NCBI RefSeq assembly: GCF_000230715.2
Contig: NC_019792.1
Coordinates: forward strand, 2,046,001-2,110,000
Length of the DNA stretch: 64,000 nt
Source: Natronobacterium gregoryi SP2
GTDB taxonomy: Archaea; Halobacteriota; Halobacteria; Halobacteriales; Natrialbaceae
Direction of reading: 5' to 3'
Positions 17,580 to 28,462 of the stretch are shown in pieces. Within the stretch, counting starts at the first letter, position 1. Each line of letters starts with the position of its first letter. The translations under genes were made by a program, and so were the position numbers. Below the pieces are notes generated by a model, which saw only the letters and a program-made list of their open reading frames with translations, did not search any database and was not told where the DNA came from.

Positions 17580-17900
17580 CTATGCTTCCTCCACTTCGGC
17601 GTCCGCGTCGGCTTCCTCGTCGACGCCAATCTTGTTTCGCTCGAGCATGTGGTCTTGCTCGACGTCGCGGGCAGCGTCGGCACTCTCGTAGACCTTGGCC
17701 TCGCCGACGGTCTTTCGCATCCCGAACTTGGTATCGAGCGCGCGGACGACGACCTCGTCGGCGTCCTTGTTGAGTTTGGCGGCGAGGCTGTCACGTACCT
17801 GCAGCCGTTCTGGCGTGGCCTCGTCGTGGGTTAGTTCGAAGGTCACGTCCGTCCGATGCAACATGGGGTTCTCCGTTTCGGAGATGATGTCGACGTCCAT
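17580..17900 (-). CDS. rps24e: 30S ribosomal protein S24e
   Basis: 106 residues matching archaeal S24e (MDVDIISETENPMLHRTDV, RALDTKFGMRKTVGEAKVY), with an acidic C-terminal tail typical of halophiles. First gene of the rps24e-rps27ae-kae1-bud32 operon. A CCTAAAAGG block about 40 nt upstream (17937-17945) may be the promoter, with a short leader. Confidence 0.96.
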   Translation of the reverse strand: MDVDIISETENPMLHRTDVTFELTHDEATPERLQVRDSLAAKLNKDADEVVVRALDTKFGMRKTVGEAKVYESADAARDVEQDHMLERNKIGVDEEADADAEVEEA

Positions 17901-18032
17901 GATATCACTCAGTTACCCTACTATCCCCGTGTAGCGCCTAAAAGGATTTCGAAGCGCCACCCCGCTCGGCCGTGTCGCCAGTGCCGTCCCGAGTTCGATC
18001 CCTTTCTTCCGTACGGCGACTGCCACTGCCGA

Positions 18033-19211
18033 TCAGTCGTCCGTCTTCGACGGTGTCGCGTCATCGGCTGCTGGTTTCGTGCTCTCGAGTTGGCCGGTCT
18101 CGTAGCCACCCCAGTCGAACCGTTCTTGGAAGTAGATCGCGACATAGACTAGTGCGAGCAGGACAGGAACCTCGATCAGTGGGCCGATAACGGTCGCGAA
18201 CGCGGTCGGGTGGGCGACGCCGAAGATAGCGACGGCGACGGCGATTGCGAGTTCGAAGTTGTTCGAGGCAGCGGTGAAGCCGATCGCGGTCGTCGTCGAG
18301 TAGTCGGCACCGATCTCGCGGCCCATCGCAAAACTCACGAGGAACATTACGACGAAGTAGATCGTCAGCGGGACGGCGATCCAGACGACGTCGAGCGGCC
18401 GTGCGAGGATGTTGTCTCCTTGCGTAGCGAACATCACGACCACGGTGAACAGGAGTGCGATCAGCGTGACGGGGCTGATCTTCGGGACGAACTCCGCTTC
18501 GTACCACTCCTCGCTGCGGGCTCGAACCCCACCGAGGCGAGTGAGGATGCCGCCCGCGAACGGAATCCCAAGGAAGATGGCGATCGCCCAGAACACCTGG
18601 CCGACGGTGATGTCGAACGCGTCGATGCCGGCGACCAGCGCGTCCATCCCCAACACCTGCGGGAGATACAGCGCGAAGAACGCGATGTACACACCGTAGG
18701 TCAGGATCTGGAAGACGCTGTTGAACGCAACTAGCCCAGCCGCGTACTCGCTCGAGCCGTCCGCGAGGTCGTTCCAGACCAGCACCATCGCGATACAGCG
18801 AGCCATTCCGATGAAGATCAGTCCGAGGAAATACTCGGGGTGGGCCGGAAACGGCGGGACGAGTCCGCTGAAGAAGATTACCGCGAGGATAAACATCAGC
18901 GTCGGGCCGATCAGCCAGTTCTGGAGCAGGCTCAACGAGAGGACGCGCCACTTGCTGAACACCCGCGGGAGCTGGCCGTAGTTGACCTTCGCCAGCGGCG
19001 GATACATCATCGCGATCAGCCCAATCTCCACGAGGTGGTACTCCTGGATCGGGCCGACGACACCGGGTGCGACGTAGCCGAGACCGACCCCGAGTCCCAT
19101 CGCGAGGAAGATCCAGACGGTCAGATACTTGTCGAGAACGTCCATCGACCGCGGGTCGCCACAGTCCGGACAGCCACAGTCGGGGCCGTGTTCGTGGTCG
19201 AGTTCACTCAT
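18033..19211 (-). CDS. acr3: ACR3-type arsenite efflux permease
   Basis: 392 residues and about ten membrane helices of the bile acid/arsenite transporter fold. ACR3 hallmarks are GMARCIAMVLVWNDLA, with the conserved Cys, and TAASNNFELAIAVAVAIFG. It exports As(III), and possibly Sb(III), using ion gradients. The N terminus carries a Cys/His-rich patch (HEHGPDCGCPDCGD) that could bind metalloid or metal. The start at 19211 is preferred to the ATG at 19220 because the TATA box is then exactly 27 nt upstream. It lies just downstream of arsR on the same strand with its own promoter. Confidence 0.92.
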   Translation of the reverse strand: MSELDHEHGPDCGCPDCGDPRSMDVLDKYLTVWIFLAMGLGVGLGYVAPGVVGPIQEYHLVEIGLIAMMYPPLAKVNYGQLPRVFSKWRVLSLSLLQNWLIGPTLMFILAVIFFSGLVPPFPAHPEYFLGLIFIGMARCIAMVLVWNDLADGSSEYAAGLVAFNSVFQILTYGVYIAFFALYLPQVLGMDALVAGIDAFDITVGQVFWAIAIFLGIPFAGGILTRLGGVRARSEEWYEAEFVPKISPVTLIALLFTVVVMFATQGDNILARPLDVVWIAVPLTIYFVVMFLVSFAMGREIGADYSTTTAIGFTAASNNFELAIAVAVAIFGVAHPTAFATVIGPLIEVPVLLALVYVAIYFQERFDWGGYETGQLESTKPAADDATPSKTDD

Positions 19212-19234
19212 CGTATCCATCTGAACATCTCTTC

Positions 19235-19241
19235 AAATAAA
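19235..19241 (-). promoter_or_regulatory. TATA box of acr3, sharing a motif with the arsR promoter
   Basis: On the plus strand the block reads TTCAAATAAA (19232-19241); the same ten bases occur at the arsR promoter (19705-19714). The centre is 27 nt from the chosen acr3 ATG. The shared block is larger than a TATA box needs and may include an ArsR operator. Confidence 0.55.
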
Positions 19242-19294
19242 AGCCTAGTCATTCGCTCCGGACGAGACTGCGACCTCGACCGACGACGTTCGAG

Positions 19295-19684
19295 TCACCG
19301 AGAACCGTCGAGAACCGTCAGCAGTGCACTTGCACGGTTCGTTGCCCGATACTTTCGCCACCGCCCATCTTTCCGTTTCGTCACGAGGCCGGTGTCGACG
19401 AGCGTCGAGAGGGCGTGGCTGACGGCGCTGTCGCTGACGTCGACCAGCGGCGTAATCTCACAGACGCAAAGTTCGTCGTCCGCTTCGACCAGCAGCCGTA
19501 CGAGCTGGTACCGCGTCTCGTTGCCCAGTGCCGACAGTGTATCGACGTCGTTTTCGACGACGCTCTCGTCGAGCAGCGACTCGAGGTCGTCGAGTTCTTC
19601 GAGTCGCTCCTGCAGGTCTTCGTTGCGACACTCACCGAGTTCGTCCTCGAGATACCGGCGGAGTCGATCGACTGTTTCTGCCAT
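19295..19684 (-). CDS. arsR: ArsR-family metalloregulator
   Basis: 129 residues with a winged helix-turn-helix (SALGNETRYQLVRLLVEADDELCVCEITPLVDVSDSAVSHALSTLVDTGLVTKRKDGRWRKYRA region). The metalloid-sensing motif ELCVCEI matches ELCVCDL of As(III)-responsive ArsR proteins, and an N-terminal helical arm of about 45 residues precedes it. It should repress its own gene and acr3 until arsenite binds. The ATG at 19684 is preferred because a TATA box lies 27 nt upstream; an ATG at 19705 would sit too close to that box. Confidence 0.92.
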   Translation of the reverse strand: MAETVDRLRRYLEDELGECRNEDLQERLEELDDLESLLDESVVENDVDTLSALGNETRYQLVRLLVEADDELCVCEITPLVDVSDSAVSHALSTLVDTGLVTKRKDGRWRKYRATNRASALLTVLDGSR

Positions 19685-19707
19685 CGACAATAATTGCACG
19701 GGCATTC

Positions 19708-19714
19708 AAATAAA
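19708..19714 (-). promoter_or_regulatory. TATA box of arsR
   Basis: TTTATTT on the minus strand, centred 27 nt before the ATG at 19684. It is part of the TTCAAATAAA block shared with the acr3 promoter. Confidence 0.55.
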
Positions 19715-19765
19715 GCTTGTCCGGCTCGTACCGTCCCAAGCGTGGACCGACTAGTCGAGAGTTGG

Positions 19766-19851
19766 CCCAAACCGGGCTGCTGTACCGACGTATCGGCGCG
19801 ACCACAGGAGTTCGCGGTCGCGCCGGCACTGACTGACAGCAAACCGTATCA
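19766..19851. repeat. TACGG palindrome, copy 2, on the stop of the beta-propeller gene
   Basis: The right end reads CTGACAGCAAACCGTA followed by TCA (19849-19851), which on the minus strand is the TGA stop of the beta-propeller gene. The inner stem is GGCGCGACC.C/G.GGTCGCGCC, as in copy 1. The left end (ACCGGGCTGCTGTACC) is degenerate and has lost the outer TACGG, so this copy is older. Confidence 0.8.
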
Positions 19852-20922
19852 CTGCTCGACCACGACCAATCCGCTGGGCGTCTGGCTCTCGTACGCTTCG
19901 CGCCACTCGAGTGGGACGGCCGTCCACGAGTCGCCGAAGTTGCTCGAGCGGTACAGCCCCCGGTTGTTGAGCGCGTAGACGACGCCCGATTCGCCGGTCG
20001 TCGCGAAGACAGCACGAACGACGCCGTCACCGGTCGGAAGTTCGTTCTCGAGTCGTTCCCACCCGTTCTCGCCACCTCGCCGATAGACGTACGATTCCGC
20101 CGTGTCGGACGAGTGAGCCGTTCGTGCACCGCTTGCACTCGAGACGAACACCGTGTCCGGATCGCCGGGATCGCGGGCGAACCCCCAGCAGTAGGTGTGC
20201 TCGAGCCCGTCCTGTGGTCGCGTCCAGCTCTCGCCGCCGTCGTCGCTCTCGGCGTAGCCGTCGCCCGCTGCGGTGTAGACGCGACCCTCGCGGTCGGGGT
20301 GGGTCGCCAACGTATGGTTGTCCCGGCGCGAACCCTCGGGTCGTTCGTGCCAGGTCTCCCCGCCATCGGTGCTGTAGACGAAGGCTCCGGCCTCGATCCC
20401 GACGTACAGCCGGTCCGGATCGAAGGGGTCGACCTCGAGCCAGCGGACGTGGTGGGTGTCGGGCCGGGGTGGGAAGTACCACTCGTCGGCCGACGGAAGG
20501 TCCGTGATCCCCTCGAGGTGGGTCCAGGTGTCGCCGCCGTCGGTGCTGCGATAGACGCGGCTGGGTTCGGTGCCGGCGTAGACGACGTCTGAGTCGTGCG
20601 GGCTCACCGCAAGTGACATCACGGCGTCGCTGACGAAGTCGGGCTCGAGCCGTTGGAAGGAGTCGCCGGCGTCGGTGCTGCGGAAGAGGCCGCCGCTCAC
20701 GGTTTCACCGTTCGCTCTTTTCGAGGCACTGCGTGCCTCGCTCTCCCCGACCGTGCCGACGAACACTCGATCGGGGTCGTCGGTGGCTGCGACGCACTCG
20801 AGGGTGTGGTCCTCGAGGCGAACGGAGGTCTCCCACTCGTTGCCGTTTCGACAGACCAGTAGCCGGTCTCGAAGGGAAGCGTAAGCAGTGGTCACGTCAC
20901 AAGTTACGGGCTGCTCGGACAT
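19849..20922 (-). CDS. BNR/Asp-box (sialidase-like) beta-propeller protein
   Basis: 357 residues made of repeated Asp-box units (STDAGDSFQRL, STDGGDTWTHL, STDGGETWHERP, SDDGGESWTRP, SSNFGDSWTAV), i.e. a six- or seven-bladed propeller of the VPS10/YCF48/WD40-like glycosyl hydrolase-type fold. There is no signal peptide and no sialidase catalytic residues, so an enzymatic role is not supported; it is more likely a binding scaffold. The start at 20922 (MSEQPVTCDVTTAY) is better than the one at 20967, whose extra residues have no coding character. The stop is provided by palindrome copy 2. Confidence 0.78.
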   Translation of the reverse strand: MSEQPVTCDVTTAYASLRDRLLVCRNGNEWETSVRLEDHTLECVAATDDPDRVFVGTVGESEARSASKRANGETVSGGLFRSTDAGDSFQRLEPDFVSDAVMSLAVSPHDSDVVYAGTEPSRVYRSTDGGDTWTHLEGITDLPSADEWYFPPRPDTHHVRWLEVDPFDPDRLYVGIEAGAFVYSTDGGETWHERPEGSRRDNHTLATHPDREGRVYTAAGDGYAESDDGGESWTRPQDGLEHTYCWGFARDPGDPDTVFVSSASGARTAHSSDTAESYVYRRGGENGWERLENELPTGDGVVRAVFATTGESGVVYALNNRGLYRSSNFGDSWTAVPLEWREAYESQTPSGLVVVEQ

Positions 20923-21013
20923 ACGCCTCATGCCGCCATCCACGAAACCAGCACCACGCGACGGCACCCGGAATTGTTAAAAATACCTCACGAGATAATA
21001 ACAGTGGGGTACA

Positions 21014-22243
21014 GTGGTCGACGCAACTGTCACGATCGTCGGCGGCGGCGTACACGGCGTCCACCTCGCGGTTCGACTGCTCGAGGCCGATCTGGTCGCA
21101 CGGGATCGACTTCGTGTCGTCGAGCCGGACGGCCTCCTCGGTGGCTTTCGTCGGAAGTGCAGCCAGTGTGGAGTAACCGAACTGCGATCGCCGTTCGTCC
21201 ATCACGTGGCTCGAGATCCGTTCTCGCTTCGGGACTTCGCTCGGTCCCGCGGTCGCGAAGACGAACTCGTCGCGAGCCAGGTCGGTGCCGACCGGCCGAC
21301 CGTCTCGCTGTTTTTCGATCACGCCGACGCCGTCTGTGATCGTCACGACCTCGAGTCGCTCGTGGTCGAGGCGACGGCGACCGACGTGCAAGATGCGGGC
21401 GACCACGTTCGGATCGAAACCACCGCGGGAACGCTGTCGACTGCGTGGTGTCTGCTGGCCGTCGGCCACGACCGGTCGTACGCGTTTCCGGAGTGGGCCG
21501 AGGAGCTACCGACGAAAGCCCCGGTGACACACGTCTGGGAGCGAGGGTTCGATCCAGAAACGATCGACGAAACGGCGTCGGTTGGCATCGTCGGTGGCGG
21601 GATCACGGCCGCCCAGCTCGCCACGACGCTCGCTCAGCCCGGCCGCGAGGTGACGCTGTTCGCCCGGAGCCCGTTCCAGGTCGAGACGCTCGAGGCGAGC
21701 ACCGACTGGATGCACTTCTCCGGTGCGCTCGAAGCGCTTCGGGAGCTACCGCCGGCATCGCAGGATCGTGCACGGCGTGTCGCCGAGGCACGACGCGATG
21801 GCTCGATGCCACCCTACGCGTTTCGTCGACTCCGGCGAGCCCTCGAGGGCGACTCGCTTTCGCTCGAGCGATCGGAAATCGCGGCTGCAACCGAAGCAGG
21901 TGGCACCGTCGTCGTCACCTGCCGGGACGGGACCGCGTACGTACTCGACGAACTCGTCTGTGCGACGGGCTTCGATACGCCGTACGACGGCACGCTGTTC
22001 CGAGCGATTCGGTCGGATTCGAACCTGGCGACGGGCTACCGTGGCGCACCGGTGCTCGACGACGAGGCGTTGCGATGGTGTCGGACGGACGGCACCCCGT
22101 CACGGGTCGTCGTCTCGGGGGCTGCCACACAGCAGGTGCTCGGGCCCTTCGCCCGCAACGTCGTCGGTGCCAGGCGGGTGGGATCGCTCGTTCTCGAGGA
22201 ACTCGAGTCCGTGCTCTCGCCGGAAGCGAGTGCCGGTGGGTGA
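21014..22243 (+). CDS. FAD/NAD(P)-dependent monooxygenase-like oxidoreductase
   Basis: 409 residues, GTG start. Two Rossmann motifs: [21 protein letters not shown] (residues 5-25, FAD) and [21 protein letters not shown] (about residue 178, NAD(P)H). The late [13 protein letters not shown] motif is the ATGF signature of flavin N-hydroxylating and Baeyer-Villiger type monooxygenases. A RKCSQCG segment near residue 53 is unusual. The closest known group is the SidA/lysine-ornithine N-hydroxylase-like family; the substrate is unknown. It is divergent from the beta-propeller gene. Confidence 0.75.
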   Translation: MVDATVTIVGGGVHGVHLAVRLLEADLVARDRLRVVEPDGLLGGFRRKCSQCGVTELRSPFVHHVARDPFSLRDFARSRGREDELVASQVGADRPTVSLFFDHADAVCDRHDLESLVVEATATDVQDAGDHVRIETTAGTLSTAWCLLAVGHDRSYAFPEWAEELPTKAPVTHVWERGFDPETIDETASVGIVGGGITAAQLATTLAQPGREVTLFARSPFQVETLEASTDWMHFSGALEALRELPPASQDRARRVAEARRDGSMPPYAFRRLRRALEGDSLSLERSEIAAATEAGGTVVVTCRDGTAYVLDELVCATGFDTPYDGTLFRAIRSDSNLATGYRGAPVLDDEALRWCRTDGTPSRVVVSGAATQQVLGPFARNVVGARRVGSLVLEELESVLSPEASAGG

Positions 22244-22328
22244 CGGGACGTGGCAGTCCCTGACCGAATTAACAACTACTGGATTAAATTTAACAACAAC
22301 TATACGGCTTGCACCCCTCGGACTGGAC

Positions 22329-22544
22329 ATGGACCGATCCGAATCGTCCGCGAACGAGGGGACAACCACAACGACCGACTCCGATAATGCCACGGCTGAC
22401 GGAGACGACGAACGAACCGGTCAGACTCGTGTCTGTCGAGACACCGGTCGCAAACAGGGATTGATCGGCAAGTACGACATCTGGCTGTGTCGACAGTCGT
22501 TCCGGGAGATGGCCCACGACATGGGCTTTCGCAAGTACGACTAG
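22329..22544 (+). CDS. Ribosomal protein S14-like paralogue with acidic N-terminal extension
   Basis: 71 residues. The last 38 ([38 protein letters not shown]) clearly match archaeal S14, a 30S head protein with a zinc knuckle. The first 33 residues are a Thr/Asp/Glu-rich extension. The usual CRQC ligand pair is CRQS here, so one zinc Cys is lost. Normal haloarchaeal rps14 lies in the large ribosomal protein cluster, which is not nearby, so this is a stand-alone paralogue. It might be a stress-specific or zinc-independent variant. Confidence 0.78.
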   Translation: MDRSESSANEGTTTTTDSDNATADGDDERTGQTRVCRDTGRKQGLIGKYDIWLCRQSFREMAHDMGFRKYD

Positions 22545-22546
22545 GA

Positions 22547-22957
22547 TCACTCCACGACGAACGTCTCCTCGTCCAGTCCGACGCCACCCAACAAGCATTC
22601 GAGCGCACCGAACGCCAGCAGGAGGGCAACGAACAGCGCCAGTCCGACCTGGAGCAGTCCCAGCATCGACGGGTTCGCGAGCAGTTGCAGGAAGCCGAGC
22701 GTACTCGAGCCGACCGCGAGAATCGCGAGGCCGACGGCGGCGACCCGCGGCCAGCCGACGGGGACGACTCCCAGGGGAAGACGCTCGTAGCGACCGGCAA
22801 GCAGCAACGCGACGCCGCCGGCGGCGAGCCACGCGAACGGGAGCAGGTCGACGCCTCGAGTCGGGACGCCGGTCAGAATCGCTAGCAACCCGACCATCAC
22901 CAGCGTGACGACCCCACCGCCGACGAGCCTGCGACGGACTCTTTCCTTGTCGCTCAT
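22547..22957 (-). CDS. Small four-helix membrane protein
   Basis: 136 residues with four predicted helices (about 11-30, 39-56, 70-90, 98-124) and a charged N terminus MSDKERVRRRL. No family is recognised and no catalytic residues are visible. It is convergent with the S14-like gene (2-bp gap). It starts 67 bp before the end of uvrA on the same strand. Confidence 0.7.
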   Translation of the reverse strand: MSDKERVRRRLVGGGVVTLVMVGLLAILTGVPTRGVDLLPFAWLAAGGVALLLAGRYERLPLGVVPVGWPRVAAVGLAILAVGSSTLGFLQLLANPSMLGLLQVGLALFVALLLAFGALECLLGGVGLDEETFVVE

Positions 22958-23024
22958 GGCTCCTCGTTTCGAGTCCGCGTCGGTAACGGTTCGGGTTTCG
23001 ATCGCTCTGGAACAAAGGTCGTCG

Positions 23025-25988
<2,964 letters not shown>

Positions 25989-26074
25989 GTTTCGGCGACG
26001 AACACGGCGGACGTACTCGAACGCGATACACGATTCATTATCCGTAGTCAGGGGTCGGAACGACTTAACGAGCC

Positions 26075-26112
26075 TGATACGGATTGCTGTCCCGACATCC
26101 CGGTGCAACCGC
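26075..26112. repeat. TACGG palindrome, half copy (copy 3)
   Basis: TGATACGGATTGCTGTCCCG followed by CCCGGTGCAACCG matches the left half of the family, but no right half follows. It lies upstream of uvrA and does not touch a stop codon of a supported gene. Confidence 0.65.
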
Positions 26113-26242
26113 TTCGTGGTGGGAGTGTGCCGGCGACGACAGGCAGGCAACTGGACGAGAGAAGACGATGATACGTACTAGCAGATTCTCGGCGATCGTT
26201 TCGGTCCAAAGTATCTTCGGACGGTAGCACGAACGGGCGTGT

Positions 26243-26770
26243 ATGGACGACGCCGACGGGAACGGCGGCCCCACGAACGGAGCTTTACCGATCGACGACC
26301 TCGTCGACTACTGTCACACCCAGGCCGGACTACTCTCCGGCCACGTCGACACGATGGTCTCGGAGGCCGACGAACTGCTCGACGAGATCGACGAACGGAC
26401 CGCAGAGATTCGCTCACGTCTCGAGGGGCTGCCCGAGGACGTCGAAGCTACGGAGACGCCGACATCGGTCACTGCTCCTGCAGGGGCAGAGGTCGATCTG
26501 GCAGAGATCGAGGCCCTACAGGACGACCTCGAGGAGAAGCAGTTGCTCGTCGAGGCCAAACACAGCCGAATGCAGGCGTTCCAGGAATTGGCCGCGGGCT
26601 ACACTGAACTCGCCGACGAGCTCACGGTCGACGTCGACTCGGACCGCGAGGCCGTCGAGCGGATCGTCGAGTTCGAGTCCGAGACCGACGCACCTACGTA
26701 CTTCGACGAGCGGGAGACGCTGCTCGAGGTCGCGGCAAGAGCAAGCGACGAGGGAGCCGACGAACCCTAA
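26243..26770 (+). CDS. Acidic coiled-coil protein of unknown function
   Basis: 175 residues, very acidic, with long amphipathic helices (residues 18-62 and 85-125, rich in Glu, Leu and Ala heptads). No signal peptide, membrane segment or catalytic motif. It is divergent from uvrA with 254 bp between starts. I do not recognise the family; the haloarchaeal amino-acid bias and sustained codon pattern argue that it is a real gene. Confidence 0.65.
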   Translation: MDDADGNGGPTNGALPIDDLVDYCHTQAGLLSGHVDTMVSEADELLDEIDERTAEIRSRLEGLPEDVEATETPTSVTAPAGAEVDLAEIEALQDDLEEKQLLVEAKHSRMQAFQELAAGYTELADELTVDVDSDREAVERIVEFESETDAPTYFDERETLLEVAARASDEGADEP

Positions 26771-26845
26771 CCAGTAGCGGCCACCGCTTTCCGCTTGCTG
26801 GGGACACGAGCCAGGAGTGACTCGTCGCCGGTCCTGCCCGGACGT

Positions 26846-27025
26846 ATGACCGACATCTCGACCCGAGAGAACGACGCAGACGCGTCGACGGAGTCTGGCG
26901 ACGAGACGCGAGTCTGGATGGTCGAACGGATGCTCTCGGCGGGCTCGCCGAACAGCATGGTGATCAGGGACGCCACCATCGACGGCGAGTTCTCTCTCCA
27001 ACAGGAGAGCGTACAACCGCTTTAG
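26846..27025 (+). CDS. Small DUF7331-like haloarchaeal protein
   Basis: 59 residues. The C-terminal part VWMVERMLSAGSPNSMVIR resembles the haloarchaeal DUF7331 family, whose members typically read VWLVERTYSDDEQN and continue with a conserved RYFRKERAL block. That block is replaced by GEFSLQQESVQPL here, so the gene may be diverged or degrading at the 3' end. The region downstream is decayed, which supports this view. Confidence 0.5.
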   Translation: MTDISTRENDADASTESGDETRVWMVERMLSAGSPNSMVIRDATIDGEFSLQQESVQPL

Positions 27026-27282
27026 CACCCGGAGTGCACCGACAGTCACCGCTGCGATCGAGGCCGATCCGGATCGACTCGAGTCGGTCGGAGAACCGGA
27101 GCGAATCGGCCGCTACGCGAACGGGGCACGCCGGAGACGCGAGCGTCACGAGCCCGACGACGCGGTCTAGTCCGCGAGTTCGATCGAGAGCCCCTCGAGT
27201 GCCGATTCCGCAGCGTCGGCGACGCGACGCTGGGGCCGCCTGCACCCCAGTTGCAGTAGGTGGCCGACTCGAGTGCGAGGAC
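27026..27282. other. Decayed stretch with a minus-strand C-terminal gene fragment
   Basis: On the minus strand, a short frame ending with the stop at 27168-27170 reads VADAAESALEGLSIELAD, which looks like the true C terminus of a haloarchaeal protein. Upstream in a shifted frame LALESATYCNWGAGGPSVA continues it, then the fragment meets palindrome copy 4. It appears to be the tail of a gene whose 5' part was lost. The original product is not identifiable. Confidence 0.35.
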
Positions 27283-27368
27283 TGATACGGTTTACTGTAA
27301 GTCATTTCCGGCACAACCGCGACCCGGGCGGCGGTTGCGCCGGTAAATCGTTACAGTAATCCGTATGA
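27283..27368. repeat. TACGG palindrome, copy 4, with TGA on both sides
   Basis: An 80-bp element (27286-27365) with TACGGTTTACTGTAA/TTACAGTAATCCGTA ends, inner stem CAACCGC/GCGGTTG, and flanking TGA at 27283-27285 and 27366-27368. It is nearly identical to the reverse complement of copy 6, differing mainly in the flanking trinucleotide orientation, which defines the element boundary. Confidence 0.88.
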
Positions 27369-27540
27369 CTCGCAAACGTCGATCGGAGTCATCGGCCCCG
27401 TACTCGGGACGGACGGTGTTCGTTCTGGCGACCGGCCCGTGACGTGTCGGCCCGAAAACGCCTCGAGACCGCCGGTCGGCGCAGAGGTGCCCCCGAGCTA
27501 TATGATGGCTGGGGCCGACAGTGCTGTCGAGGTTTTACGC

Positions 27541-27690
27541 ATGACACACACACTCGAGATCGGCGACGACCTCAAAGAACGCATCGAAAGCCACCGCGAC
27601 GAGGGCCAATCCCCCGAGGAGTTCGTCGCGGAACTCGTCGCGATGTACGAGACCGAAGGCACCTTTCTCCAGGAAGGGTACTCCGAGTAG
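27541..27690 (+). CDS. 49-residue antitoxin-like haloarchaeal protein
   Basis: MTHTLEIGDDLKERIESHRD followed by EGQSPEEFVAELVAMYETEG and a short tail. It matches a common small haloarchaeal family (DUF7557-like, recognised from memory) with VapB-like helical character. No partner toxin is adjacent, because the next frame is the tpiA-like pseudogene. Length agrees with the family. Confidence 0.65.
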   Translation: MTHTLEIGDDLKERIESHRDEGQSPEEFVAELVAMYETEGTFLQEGYSE

Positions 27691-27702
27691 CGGCCGATTG
27701 GA

Positions 27703-28370
27703 CTGTCGCATCCGTACTTTCTGGTCAACTGCAAGACCTACGAGGGGACGGTCGGTGCCGACGGACTCGCGTTCGCACGGACAGTCGAACGCGTTGCAAA
27801 CGACGCCGGCCGTCGGTTCGCCGTTGCGCTACAGTCACCCGACCTGCAACTGGTCGCTGACACCGTCGACCTTCCCGTCGTCGCCCAGTCCGCCGTCCGC
27901 CGCGAAGACGCCGGCCTGGGCGCGATCGCGTGCGAAGCCGTCGCCGCGGCAGGTGCCGACGCCGTCTTCGCCAACCACCCCGGGGACGAGAGCGCGTTCG
28001 ACACGGTCGGCCCGCTCGTCGATCGCTGCGGGGAACTCGGCCTCGAGTCGATCGTCTGTGTCGCCCCTCGAGGCGGGACGGGCGGCCCTCGCGTTCGACC
28101 CGGACTGCCTGCTTTTCGAGCAACCGGGGGACATCGCCTCCGACGAGGGGATGACCCGGACACGCCCCGGACGAATCGAGTCGTTCGTCGAGATGGTCGC
28201 CGACGAGTCACCCGAGACGGCGGTGTTCGTCGGTGGAGATCAGGACGGCCGACGATGTCGAACGGGCTTTCGACTGCAGCGTCGACGTCACCGGTGGGGC
28301 CTCCGCGGTAGTCGAAGCCGAGGACCGGGAAACGTGGTTGCGTCCGATTGCGACTGCGATTCCACGGTGA
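27703..28370 (+). pseudogene. Triosephosphate isomerase-like pseudogene (lost start, two frameshifts)
   Basis: Three frames join into one TIM-barrel protein: SHPYFLVNCKTYEGT...LESIVCVA from 27703, then LEAGRAALAFDPDCLLFEQ...ETAVFVGG after a shift near 28062, then IRTADDVERAF...WLRPIATAIP after a shift near 28232, ending at the TGA 28368-28370. The expected ATG is CTG. The parent is a haloarchaeal tpiA-like family (NxK motif, C-terminal phosphate-binding GG...GGAS). Three independent lesions mean no product. A functional tpiA is presumably elsewhere. Confidence 0.82.
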
Positions 28371-28375
28371 AAAGA

Positions 28376-28462
28376 CTACACGGGCCGCTGTAAGTCGTTG
28401 CCGGCGCGATCACGGCACGTCCTGCGGTCGTTGCTGGGCCATCGTTACAGCAGGCCGTCTCA
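28376..28462. repeat. TACGG palindrome, copy 5, between the tpi pseudogene and the nrfD gene
   Basis: Degenerate copy: left CGGGCCGCTGTAAGTCG, right CGTTACAGCAGGCCG followed by TCTCA. The TCA at 28460-28462 is the TGA stop of the NrfD-like gene on the minus strand. Its inner stem is weaker than in other copies. Confidence 0.75.

Noticed and set aside
25989-26150. 54-residue extension of UvrA
   Set aside because: Homologues start at [20 protein letters not shown], and the added sequence lacks conservation and contains the palindrome half copy.
27034-27285. Plus-strand frame ending at the TGA of palindrome copy 4
   Set aside because: Composition is Arg/Ser-rich with no conserved features. I do not count it as a sixth stop-codon case.
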